64,000 nucleotides of DNA from Selaginella moellendorffii (taxonomy: Eukaryota > Streptophyta > Lycopodiopsida > Selaginellales > Selaginellaceae): the NCBI RefSeq assembly GCF_000143415.4, contig NW_003314268.1, positions 1,410,672 to 1,474,671 on the forward strand. Direction: 5' to 3'. The position numbers and the translations under genes were made by a program. The notes beneath the pieces were generated by a model. That model worked only from the letters and a program-made list of their open reading frames with translations, did no database searches and was not told the origin of the DNA. Position 1 is the first letter of the stretch, and the number at the start of each line of letters is the position of its first letter. Below, piece after piece: positions 10,051 to 21,191 of the stretch.

Positions 10051-12776
10051 ATGCCGTGGCGCGGGTTGTTTGTTTCGAGCATATCGACGCAATGCGGGTC
10101 TTCCAGTGATTTGTTCGGTGTCTCGGCATTGCTGCGGCTAGGAGGAGCAAAGGCGGCGCTGGATTATCTCGATTCCAGGCAAGGTCGAGATGGTTTCTTG
10201 GATTCTTCCACGCTCGCGAGGTTGCTGCTGGATTGTGGAAGATCCAGCGCTCTCGCGGAGGGCCGGCGCGTCCACGAGTACGTTGTGAGATCCAGGTTTG
10301 TCCGCGACGCGTTCCTTGGCAATCACCTCGTCCATATGTATCTCAAGTGCCAGAGCTTCGACGAGGCCGAGAGGGTTTTCCAGAGCGCTGCTTGTGAGAG
10401 CTTTGATGTTGCAACGTGGACAGCAGTGATCGTCGCTAGAGCGGGGCTCGGGAAATGGAAGTTGGTGTTTGGTCAGCTGGATGAGATGGATCGGAGAGGG
10501 ATTCCACCGGACAGGGTCATGATCAAGACGTTGTTCACTGCTTGTACCAAGCTCGGTGCTCTGGAAGAAGGGAAACTTATCCAGGATCGTCTAGCAGGAA
10601 CCCAGCTCGAGCTCGATATTGGTGTGCTCAACCTCACGATCAACATGTACGTGAAGTGTGGTTGCCTAGATGGAGCAGTGCAAACTTTCGCGAGGATGAA
10701 GCGACGGGATGTGGTCTCCTGGACTGTGATGATCGGAGCTTACTCACAGGATGGGAAGTTCAGCCTCTCGCTCCAGCTCTTCCGGGAAATGCTGCTCGAA
10801 GGGACTGCTCCAAACAGTGTCACCTTTGTCAGTATCTTGAGCGGCTGCGAAGCACCATCTTTACTCGAGCAAGGGAGGCAGATTCACGCTCTAGTGGTGG
10901 AGAGCAGTCTCGAGTCACACGTCGTTGTAGCGAATTCTCTGCTGGGGATGTATAGCAGATGCCGCAGCTGGGAGGATTCGAGAAGTTTGTTCGACAGAAT
11001 GAGCGTCCGAGACTCGGTTTCATGGTCGACGATCATCATGGCCTGCTCTCGGGAGGATTCCCACTGCAGGGATGCTCTCCCGCTTTACCGCTCCATGCTC
11101 CACGAAGGTGTGATGCCGAAGACGTTAGCTTTGTCGATGGTGCTCGAAGCTTGCGGGAGCTTGGCGGAACTTAAGGGTGGCAAGCTCGTCCATGCACACG
11201 TTATAGAGAGCGGCTTAGAGGGCGACCTTGTGGGGATATCACTCGTCAACATGTACGCGAAGTGCGGTACCGTGGGGGAAGCTCGCAAAGTTTTTGATAG
11301 GATCAACAACCGGAGCCGGATTCTCTGGAACTCGATGATCACAGCATACCAAGAAAAGGATCCTCACGAAGCTCTCCATCTCTTCCGAGAAATGCAGCCG
11401 GAAGGCGTCAGTCCGGACAGGATCACCTTCATGACGGTGCTCAACGCGTGCGTCAACGCAGCGGATTTGGAGAACGGGAGGACGATCCACACCAGGATAG
11501 TCGACAGTGGATTCGCAGCGGACGTTCGCGTTGCGACGGCTCTCTTCAACATGTATGCAAAGTGTGGAAGCTTGGGAGAAGCTCGAGGGGTTTTCGACAG
11601 CATGGTATTTCGGGACGTTGTGTCGTGGAACAACATGATTGCTGCCTACGTCCAGGGCCGCGATGGAGAGGGCGCGATCTCACTCTGCTGGGCAATGCAG
11701 CTCGAAGGTATGCGACCAGACAAAGCAACTTTTACTAGCCTGCTCAACGCTTGTTCGGATCCTAATCGTCTCGTCGATGGCCGACAGATTCATTCGTGGA
11801 TCGCGGAGAGCCGGCTGGAGAATGATATAGTCATGGTGACGGGACTCATCACCATGTACGCCAACTGTGGGAGCCTGAACAACGCGAGAGAAATCTTTGA
11901 CAACATCTTCTCCAACAGTCGGCAGCACCACCGGGACTTATTCCTCTGGACGTCGATGATTACTGCCTACGAGCAGCACGGCGAGTACAGGAAAGCTCTC
12001 GAGCTCTACGAGCAGATGCACTCTAGACAGGTCGAAGCGGACAGGGTGACTTTCATCTCGGTTCTCAACGCCTGTGCGCATCTCTCCGACTTACGCCAAG
12101 GCCAGGCCATCCACGCTCGTGTCATGCGAAGAGGGCTCGCGACAGACGTAGCAGTGGCGAATTCCATCGTATTCATGTATGGGAAGTGTGGGAGCTTCGA
12201 CGAGGCCAGCATAGTCTTCGAGAAGACGAAGCACAAGGACATCTCCTTGTGGACTGCCTTGATAGCGTCCTACGCTCGTCACGGTCACGGTGAACAGGCT
12301 CTCTGGATCTTTCGAAGGTTGAGGCAGGATGGCATCGAGCTCAGCAACTTAACGTTCGTCGCCATGCTTTCCGCGTGTAGTCACGTCGGTCTCATCGAGG
12401 AAGGCTGCGAGTTCTTCGCCTCCATGGCCGAGCTCGGGATTGAGCCGAATATGGAGCACCACAGCTGCTTGGTGGACTTGCTCGCAAGGGCCGGGCATCT
12501 ACACACCGCGGAGGAGTTCCTCTCGAGAATGCCGGTGGCAGCCAACACCATAGTTCTCACAGCCTTGCTCGCTGCTTGCCGAGTTCACGGTGACGTCGAG
12601 AGAGCTCGTCGTGTTGCGGAAAAGCTCGAGGCCTTGGACCCGGAGAGTGAAGCACCATACGTGACTCTCTCGAACATTGAGATGGTACTTAGATTTTTTT
12701 TTCTTGGCTTGTCCTTACCTTCTTTGTTCCTTCCTCTTTTTTTTTGCAGGGTGATCATTCCATCTGCTACCTTTGA
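10051..12776 (+). CDS. PLS-type PPR protein, full copy (array unit C)
   Basis: Organelle RNA-binding pentatricopeptide repeat protein. ATG 10051 gives MPWRGLF; the in-frame codon at 10027 is TTG. The frame encodes a long run of P, L and S repeats (MYAKCGS, DVVSWNNMIAAY, GRQIHSWI), ending in the E-motif region (HGDVERARRVAEKLEALDPESEAPYVTLSNI). A likely intron follows: donor GTACTT at 12685 and acceptor TTTTGCAG at 12749. Splicing gives about 886 residues ending MGDHSICYL; without it the frame reads to 12780. There is no DYW deaminase domain, so the protein would need a partner for editing or would serve in RNA stability or splicing. It is the only complete PPR gene of the tandem array. Confidence 0.9.
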
Positions 12777-13034
12777 GTGACTTACACCTGACAATGAGCG
12801 TTGGATAAGATGCCTTTTCTATCTTAAGAGGACTAAATCTGTGTCCTTGCGTTAAGGGTAAGTAGCTGTTTAAATAGATTCTAAGCCTTGTAGTTCCGTC
12901 GTGATTCTTCTTCTCTTTCGTCAACATAGTTCCTTGTCGGTATCGATTATTCAGCCTGACCCTCAACATTTTTTTCTCATGTTGTGAAGTATCTTGGCAA
13001 CTAAAAGTCTCGAGAGAAAGAGGGGCAGCGCGCC

Positions 13035-14504
13035 ATGGAGGTCGATGGCGGAGCTTCCAAAGAGCGGCGATGGCTTCCAAATTCCTACGTTATGAAGCTC
13101 ACGCTGGCGGCCGGATTGGGTGGGCTTCTTTTCGGCTATGACACTGGTAAGCGAGCTTCCTGATCTCTTTTCTCCTTCTTCTCTAATGGAATTGAGCCGC
13201 AGGGGTCATTTCTGGAGCGCTTCTTTACATCCGTGATGACTTCCCGGAGGTGGACCGAAGCACGGTCCTTCAGGTGATGCAAAGAACGAACATTGAATTG
13301 GTTTCTCACTCGATGGACACCAGGAAACGATTGTTAGCATGGCCATTGCTGGAGCGATCCTGGGAGCTGCCATTGGTGGAAAGATGAGCGATCGTTTTGG
13401 AAGGCGGCCCGTGCTGATTGTGGCGGATGCTTTGTTCGTAGTTGGGGCGGTGCTCATGGCAGCAGCAACAAGTGCCACGTTATTGATCGTGGGTCGAGTC
13501 TTCGTTGGACTTGGAGTTGGAGTTGCGTCTATGACAGCTCCTCTCTATATCGCCGAGGCTTCTCCCGCGAGTAAGCGCGGGGGACTCGTGAGCTTGAACG
13601 TTCTCATGATCACCGGAGGACAGTTCATATCTTACGTTATAAATTTTGCTTTCAGCAAGGTACTTCCTTCTCTCTCCTATATTCGATGTACTGAGCTGAT
13701 GCTATTTTGGATACAGCTGCCTGGAACTTGGCGATGGATGTTGGGAGTAGCGTGCGTGCCTGCCCTTCTCCAGGCATTTCTCATGTTCTTTCTTCCGGAG
13801 TCTCCTCGGTGGCTCTTCAGACAGGTAAAAAACTCTTGAAAATGTTTTTTAACTCACGCGAATGACCAGGGACGAGTCGACGAGGCTGTTGTCGTGCTGA
13901 CCAAAATCTACCCCGGGGATCAACTGAAAAAAGAAATGGGCGAGCTTCAGGCTTCCGTGGATGCCGAGAAAGAAAACAAGGCTTCGATAAAAGAACTTAT
14001 TAAATCCAGAGAAATCAGGCTTGCTCTACGAGCTGGCGTTGGTCTCCAGGTACTCTAGAAACTTTTTCCTGAAACTTTGGTGATATATCTTTTCCCACAG
14101 ATTTTCCAGCAGTTCGTGGGGATCAACACGGTCATGTACTACAGCCCCTCCATCGTGGAGCAAGCCGGCTTCGCATCACACCAGACCGCGCTGCTACTCT
14201 CCATGATCGTTGCCGGCATGAACGCTCTGGGAACAATCGCAGGGATAGTCCTCATCGACAAGTTTGGGAGGCGTCGCTTGTCCATGAGCAGCCTCGTCGG
14301 CGTCATCCTCGCTCTGGGACTCCTCACGGCCGCGTTCCAGATTACAGCCAGCGACGCTCCAGCGGTGGACATCACCTCCTCGTTCGCCTCTCCATACACT
14401 TGCCCGGACTTCTCCAGGAACTCCGCTCGCTGGGACTGCATGTCGTGCTTAAAGCACGACTGTGGTTTCTGTGGAGCCGAATCCAATCAGGCAAGCATAA
14501 GCAT

Positions 14505-14540
<36 letters not shown>

Positions 14541-15059
14541 GAGTCTCTCAGCTTCTAAGACTTGTTCTTCTCCTCGTAGATGTTTGCCGGGAGCTGTTTC
14601 ATCTCGAACAGAACCGTGGGTGACTTTTGTGGCGACAACCATCGACCGTGGTTCACAAAAGGCTGTCCAAGTCACTACGGGTGGCTGGCTCTCATCGGCC
14701 TGGGAGCTTACATCGCAGCGTTCTCTCCAGGTATGGGGCCAGTGCCTTGGGCCGTCAACTCGGAGATCTATCCTCTCAAGTACCGGGGGGTCTGTGGGGG
14801 GATCGCAGCCACCGCAAACTGGGTGTCCAACCTCATCGTCGCGCAGAGCTTCCTCTCGCTCACCAAGGCCATTGGAACGTCGTGGACGTTTCTACTGTTT
14901 GGAGGGATCTCGGTGGCGGCGCTGCTCTTCGTCTTCTTTTGGGTTCCTGAGACCAAGGGCCTGTCGTTTGAGGAGATCGAGAGGCTGTGGCAGGGGGAGA
15001 ATCGGCAGCAGCAGCCGCGGGGCATCGAATCCAAAGAAGCCGCCGTTGAGAATGCGTGA
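13035..15059 (+). CDS. Inositol transporter (INT family, major facilitator)
   Basis: Seven exons (13035-13146, 13203-13273, 13324-13659, 13717-13824, 13870-14049, 14101-14490, 14580-15059) encode 558 residues. It is a 12-helix H+/myo-inositol symporter of the plant INT group. Visible signatures are [10 protein letters not shown] in helix 1, [39 protein letters not shown] and [12 protein letters not shown] at the end. A Cys-rich loop between helices 9 and 10 ([18 protein letters not shown]) resembles the plexin-like loop of INT2/INT4. That points to a plasma-membrane rather than vacuolar transporter. The intron after exon 6 starts with GC (AG|GCAAGC), a rare but known donor; the other introns are GT-AG. 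It follows the PPR gene on the same strand with a gap of about 260 bases. Confidence 0.93.
14508..14539 (+). repeat. (CT)n microsatellite inside the GC-AG intron
   Basis: An uninterrupted CT dinucleotide run of about 32 bases lies in intron 6 of the inositol transporter and provides much of its pyrimidine content. Confidence 0.9.
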
Positions 15060-17015
15060 GACAGAGAGATCAAAATGGTTTGTGACAAGTTCCAACTCTT
15101 TCATGCTGTGATTGATCAAGAAAGTGTATATGTTTTTCTAGTGTATGAGAGATGTGTGACCCATGGGGTGTTTGTTGGTCATCAAATTCTTGCTGCACCA
15201 ACTTTCCAAAGTTGGTGAATGTGTGTGAATTGAATGCTTAGGATGCTTTCATATATATCTCTTTATGCTCTATTTCTAGAGCTTGGACCACAGAGCAAAC
15301 ACCAACTATGACCAACACCCCCATCAAGTCAGCAATCATGTGAATTTTGTGTTTCTCGCTTTTTATTTTTTTTATTTTTATTTTTATTTTTTTTCTCTTT
15401 TTTTTGCTTTTCAGTGATGCAAGCCCTGCACCAACACACAAGGATCAGTGCTGCCAGGACAAAATTTCAAGGAAATCAGGGAGAGTTTGATGAACAAGCA
15501 ATGCCAACCAGTCACCAGGAACCAAGTGTTGCCAGGTTTTGTCCATATGATGTAAGTTGGAACAAGAAAAAACAGCAAGAGGGCAAGAAAGGTGGCAGGC
15601 AGTTTGTGATAAAAGAGAATTTGATGGTCTCCATTTTGATGATGATATGTATATATATATATAATCTTCATTTTGTAAAACAAAATGGAAGAAAAGGATC
15701 ACTCCTGGGAAGAAATGTTATGATCCATCCAATCAATCCAGCAATCCAATGCCCTTTCAACCTGTGGCTATGGTGACAAACAACAATCTCACCAGAGAAT
15801 CCATAACGGATTCTTCTCTGCAGACTGCTCCCGTCCTTGCACTGTCTCGCTGCACAGCAATTAAATTCCAAAAACCATGACAGGGATTCTTCTTGGGGTA
15901 AAACAAACTCTTTGTCTGTCTTTTTTTTTTTTTTTTTTTTCCTGAGTTGTTCTTCCTTTTATCGATCATGTGGGTTTCTTGCTTGCGATGTTCTCCCATT
16001 TTTCGTAATTTTTTTCGACTCCAGAAGATGGAACTTTGGATGGAATTTCTTTGGTGGGTTTGCCAGAGATCCGCAAAAGGACGCCCCAGTTGCTCGTCAA
16101 CAGGCTTTCAGGCGGCAGTCAGGAGCAACGTGTCTGCGTGAAAGCTGAAAGCTACCAACACCAAGGCGTGCGGTGACTCACTCACTCACTCACTCTACAC
16201 TGTGAGAAGAAAAGAAAATCTCACTTCCTCGGCATTTGCGCATAGGAAACTCACCACTAGATTCCCATTCTTGCTTATCTTATGGCTGTAGATCGAAGAA
16301 AACAACTCCATGATCGATCGATCCATCGCCAAGCTAGCTAGGAAGGACGAAAGCTCCTAAGAAAATGGAAGCTTTGGTAGAGATGGCGGCACGGGTTATT
16401 GTGAGTACGAGCGAGCGAGCAAGAAAAAAGGAGAGGGATCAAAGAAACAAGCAGTGAAAAGCGAGAGATTCGCTGGCATGCCCTGTCCGTTATCGCGGAG
16501 CGGAGGTTTTTCTTCTCTTTCTTTTTTCTCCCTTTTTTTCTTCGTCTCAGTTCTCACTTAGCCGAACTATAGAACTATAGCCTTAGAAAAATCTCGCACA
16601 GCGATCAAAGAAGTGCGTCGAAAGGATCGATTAAAATGGTTTTCTTCTTCTTTGGTCTTGTTCTTCCTCGGCAACCTCACCGACCCTCTGAGAGGAGGAG
16701 CGATCCTAGCTAGGATCGCAGCATTTGGGCTCGCGGATCGAGCCAGGAAACGATCTGGGTCGTGGTCATTCCATCCCACCAGCGCCGAATCCCAGATGGG
16801 TCTCCTGGCACTGCTCCTGTGCTGCGAGAGGAAGCTCATCTTCTTCCACAGATCTTCATCGCGGGGCTCCAGGCGATTCCGGTGGGAGGAGGCCAATTCG
16901 TGGTGGATCTCGGGATGGATCGCGCCTCAGGTATGGTGGTAGCATTTGCTCGTGTGGAGGTGGAGTAGGATCATAGATTATACAGCATAGATGATAGATC
17001 TCCCACTTTAAATCC
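15060..17015. other. Intergenic region, inositol transporter to NPH3 gene
   Basis: I see no supported gene here. The region contains a long T-rich tract (about 15360-15410), a short TA repeat near 15648-15662, a T run near 15918-15940 and an ACTC repeat near 16175-16194. The last several hundred bases are probably the promoter and 5' leader of the NPH3-like gene. Confidence 0.5.
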
Positions 17016-18977
17016 ATGGGCTCCAAGAAGGAAGGAAGCTTTGCGGGATGGCTCCAGAGAGTCCGCAAGACAGGCGAGCACAGCGATCTCACAGTCAAGA
17101 TCCAAGGCCAGGAATTCAAGCTCCATATCCTCCCGCTCGTCAACGAATCCACTTACTTCCAATCCATCAACTCCGCCACCTCCAATTCCAATCCGGATTC
17201 TTCCACCACCGCCACCACCTCCAGCTCCAGCTCTTCCGGCGGAGAAGCATCCACCGCCAAGCTCGATCATCAAGATAAAAGAAAACACCACCGCCACCAT
17301 CGCCACCACCACCACCACCAACAGATCAAAGAGGTGGCCATCGACGAGCTCCCTGGCGGTGCCGCCGCCTTCTCCATCGCCGCCGACTTCTGCTACATCA
17401 TCCGGCCCAGCTTCACCACCGCCAACGTTGCCGCCGTGCGCGCCGCCGCCGAGTTCCTGGGCATGGCCGATCTCATCGACAGCACCAAGAAGTTCCTCTA
17501 CTCCAACGTCTTCTTGAGCTGGAAGTCGTGCGTCACCTTTCTCCGCGAGTACCAACCGATCTATCCCTCCACCGACGAGTATATCGAATTGCGAGCTCTC
17601 AAGGTGGTGACCGCGGCATGCACGAAGGCGTTCCTCGACACCAAGCACGTCTCAGTGCCGATCTCCTCGCTCGCCATCGCCGCCAGCGCCAGCGCCTCCA
17701 CCACCTGGCACAGCTCCCCCAGCGCCAACCTCAAGGACGCTTTGATCGCGGTGGCGCAGCTCCCCGATCGCTACTCCATGCAGCTCCTCGATCAGCTCGT
17801 TGCCTCGGATACCAACTTGAACATCAAGTGCCGCCAGTCGAGGAGCGTCCGGGAGTGGATCGACTATCTCCTCCGGAGCGAGTGCAAGAGGATCAAGCCC
17901 CGGATCTGGATTGTGCTGTGCCTGGCCAGGATGCTGCTCAAGAACGCTCCCAGGAAGCGGCCATGGCTGGAGCTCTCGTCGCAGTACTGGTGTAGCTTGC
18001 TGGAGCACGCGGCGGGATTGATGGCGCAGACGGACGATCCGGCGGCGAGGGCGAGCTTGGCGGCGGTGAAGGCGTCGCTCCAGCGGCGGATTGGAGCGAG
18101 CTTGCACGAGCTCGATGATTACATCCAGGCGTACAGCTTCGAGCCGGAGACGCTGCTCGCGCTGGTGAGGCACTTCATGGCCGGGAGGAGGAGGAGGAGG
18201 AGAGGTAGAATTAGCTCGTCGAGCCATGCAGCGATGGAGGACGAGGAGATGGAGGACCTGGACGACAATCCGGAGGAGGAGGAAGAGGTTGATCGTGAAG
18301 AAGTTGATGTGGAGCAAGGGGAGGGCGAGATCGAGGCGGTGGCGAGCGAGGTTGACGGGTGCTTGTGGGGATACGCCGAGAGCGGCGTGATCTCGTGCGA
18401 GACTTTTGTGGCGCTGGAGCGGGCATTTCCTCCGGGATCGCGCGGGAACCACGACATGCTCTACTCGGCGGTGGAGAAGATGATCGCCAAGAACAGGCTC
18501 GGTGGCGACGAGATCCACAAGCTGTGGAGCTTCGTGGATTGCTCCAAGCTCAGCTCGGGTGTGTATGACAAGGCGATGAGGAACGCCTCGTATCTCTGCC
18601 AGCCCCATGTCCTCGAGTGTGTGCTGCGAAGGCACAGCGAGGAGCTCGATGGCGATCACGGTGGCCACCATGCTTCGTCCATCGACTTTCGGGATGTCAT
18701 GCACAAGGTGATCAAGGCGAGCCTGAAGCTGCTCGAGGAGAACTCGCGGAGGTCGAAAGAGATCAAGGAGCTGCAAAAGCAGTACGCGGGGCTCGTGAGC
18801 TCCGGGTTCAAGGTTTATCCGGCTGGGGAGGACGATGGTGGTGATGGTGGCCATGGCCGGGGCGAGGATGATAGTGTTGACGATAGTAACAGCACTGGGG
18901 ATGATGATAACTACGTTGTTATTCCTCCGGTTCCACCTCGCAGTGAGATCACAGAGATCAAAGCTGAGAGAACTTAG
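17016..18977 (+). CDS. BTB/POZ-NPH3 family protein
   Basis: Intronless, 653 residues, start ATG 17016. The N-terminal BTB domain begins near residue 20 (GEHSDLTVKI, FKLHILPLVNES), interrupted by a Ser/Thr-rich and His-rich insertion (about 55-105, KHHRHHRHHHHH). BTB resumes with AAFSIAADFCY and AAAEFLGM. The NPH3 region follows, with the segment AGLMAQTDDPAARASL, then LDDYIQAYSFEPETLLALVRHFM, an acidic stretch (about 407-438), KNRLGGDEIHKLWSFVDCSKLS and a coiled-coil-like stretch (LKLLEENSRRSKEIKELQKQ). NPH3 proteins are plasma-membrane-linked adaptors for CUL3 ubiquitin ligases in phototropin or auxin-transport signalling. The subgroup cannot be fixed by eye. The large antisense frames here come from high GC content. 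Confidence 0.9.
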   Translation: MGSKKEGSFAGWLQRVRKTGEHSDLTVKIQGQEFKLHILPLVNESTYFQSINSATSNSNPDSSTTATTSSSSSSGGEASTAKLDHQDKRKHHRHHRHHHHHQQIKEVAIDELPGGAAAFSIAADFCYIIRPSFTTANVAAVRAAAEFLGMADLIDSTKKFLYSNVFLSWKSCVTFLREYQPIYPSTDEYIELRALKVVTAACTKAFLDTKHVSVPISSLAIAASASASTTWHSSPSANLKDALIAVAQLPDRYSMQLLDQLVASDTNLNIKCRQSRSVREWIDYLLRSECKRIKPRIWIVLCLARMLLKNAPRKRPWLELSSQYWCSLLEHAAGLMAQTDDPAARASLAAVKASLQRRIGASLHELDDYIQAYSFEPETLLALVRHFMAGRRRRRRGRISSSSHAAMEDEEMEDLDDNPEEEEEVDREEVDVEQGEGEIEAVASEVDGCLWGYAESGVISCETFVALERAFPPGSRGNHDMLYSAVEKMIAKNRLGGDEIHKLWSFVDCSKLSSGVYDKAMRNASYLCQPHVLECVLRRHSEELDGDHGGHHASSIDFRDVMHKVIKASLKLLEENSRRSKEIKELQKQYAGLVSSGFKVYPAGEDDGGDGGHGRGEDDSVDDSNSTGDDDNYVVIPPVPPRSEITEIKAERT

Positions 18978-21191
18978 ATGGTTTGGGTGGCGGCATTTTT
19001 TGTGTAGATACTAGAAAGGTTAAAAGACAGATTCTTCAAAACTTTCTGTTCTCCAGATAGTGGATTCTGCCGCCGTTGCCCTGTATGGGCAAATGCAGAA
19101 GTGGAGGTCTGTGACACTCTTTAAGTACCACATTTTGGCGAGGTGATAGTGCTTAAATATATGTGTTTTTCACTGTTTTTACTTTGCTAGATACCGCATT
19201 TTCATGGTTTTGGCATTTTGTTTCTTGGAATTCTACCTTTTTATGTTTAAGAGGGGATTGCATAGAGCTCCTCTTGTCTTTGCTCGTATGTATGCTTGTA
19301 TAAAAGCTTTTGAATTTGCACATGCCCACCACAGATCATAGGAGAAACTAGGGTCACTGCGAAATCATGTTGAAGAGAGAGTTTCTACTTATAAGTGGGG
19401 ATTATCAATGTAAGGCAGTGTGTCATGTAACCCAGCAGCAAAGCACATGGCTACAATGCCCTGGGATTCTTAATTCCTCTCGGAGTCACTTTCACAACAG
19501 CACACAATGCTACTACTTGAGGAGGAGAAAAGGGAAAAAAGAAGAAAAACCCATGCACTCACAAACAACAAGAAGGAATGAATTTCTAGACAGCTCTTCC
19601 CGTAAACTCTATGGTTTCCTTCTCTTTTTCTGAAGGGGAAGGAGGCTTGGCTGCTTCTCCCAATCCAGTTGTCAATTATTGTTTCCTGTTTGTCCATCCT
19701 TTCACTTTCATTTGCTATGCTGCTATCTGCAGCTGGGTGAAGAGCACTTGGCATGCACGCAGCAGAGCAATGCTACAATGCAGTCATGCAGCAACATCAC
19801 TGCAACAGTTGAACATCAACACACAAGAAACGAATACCCACCACCAACCCTCTCCAACTTGAGGCTCCAACACACCCTCACAGAAAAAAAAGGAAAAAAA
19901 AAAGAGACATAATGTTCAGAAGGAAGAGAGGCCCCTTTTCTTGAAGACAAAGACCCAAGAATTCATAGTTTTCTCACCTTGAAACCTGTGAATTCCTGCC
20001 TCATACCATGAAGCATAAGAAATGTTGCTGCAAACCGCATTAAATGGGAAGGTGAGACAAACCAAACTACCAGATGATGGAGAAAGTGAAATCTCCACAC
20101 CATCTTCTGATCCCTCTCAGCCAGCCAAAGGGCCAAGCAAGGCAAGCCAGCTACAATCCAAGACAGACAACAGGACTGGCATGTACATCTTGCAGCGGCC
20201 CAATTAACAAATACAAGAGAGGAAATTGTGGCCTCTTTGCTGGACTTGGTCCCCATGCAGACGCTCTAAACAACTTTCATGGCCCTGAAATCACTCATCT
20301 AGTCTCTAAAATCACACTTATCTTAGAAAAGATGGTGGTTTTTATATGAACAAGTTGATTATACAAGGGTGGCAGGGAGAAAGGAAGTTATATAGTATAG
20401 ATATATGTATATATGTATAAAAGTATATGGCATAACAAGCCAATCCAGCTTTTTATTGGCAAAGCTCACTCAAACACAGCAGCTGCTGGAGGAAGAAAAA
20501 AAAATTTAAAAGCACACAAAAACAAGACCACACTGAGATGGAAATAAGAAAGACTCCAAATGCACAGAGACCCTTGCGGGATTCTTCAAAAGCTTGCACA
20601 CCAACATCAAGAAGAAAGAGAGAAAGAGATCAGAAAGTCCACGGGGGAGTTCGTGACAAAAGTTCACGAAGATCAAACGAAGATCAAACCAAAGAACTCT
20701 CACAAAAGAACTCTCAGAAGCAAAGAATATAAAAACCAAAGAACGAAAATGGAGGGGGGAGAAAAAAAAAACAGTGGGATCAAAGTTTTTTTTCTTCTTT
20801 TTTTCTTCCTTTTTTTTTCCTCTCTATGCCTGAGCCTTGTCCCGTGGAGCTGCAGGCCACACACAAAACCATCCGTCAGCTTCGCTGTGTATAACATCAA
20901 CCCGAAAAACCACTCCTCTCGATCTCTCTCGCGCTCGCTCGCTCGCTCGCTCGAGCTCGCTCTCTCTCGCTACAAGCAAAGAAATCCACACAAAAGAGTT
21001 TCTTTCTTTTGATCTTCGCAAGATCATGAGAATCCCAGGAAGAGGGCCAGAAGGATTGAGCGTGCCTTCTCAGCGGCAGAGTTCTTCCCTGCCTTTCTCT
21101 CTATGTAAAAGTATAATGCAGTGTGTGACTGTGACTGTCTGTGTGGTATCATCTCTGGGTGTGTGCTTCTCAAGGGGGAAGATGGTTTCTA
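18978..21191. other. Convergent intergenic region, NPH3 gene to AUX/IAA gene
   Basis: This holds the 3' flanks of two convergent genes. I see no supported coding gene. There are AT-rich stretches with a TATA-type repeat near 20395-20420 and a GCTC/CT-rich low-complexity tract near 20930-20970. A possible extra 3' exon of the AUX/IAA gene may lie around 21020-21100 (see that entry). Confidence 0.5.

Noticed and set aside
17652-18854. Antisense frame of 400 codons opposite the NPH3 gene
   Set aside because: It comes from the high GC content at third codon positions of the NPH3 frame; the translation is Arg/Leu/Pro-rich without family motifs.
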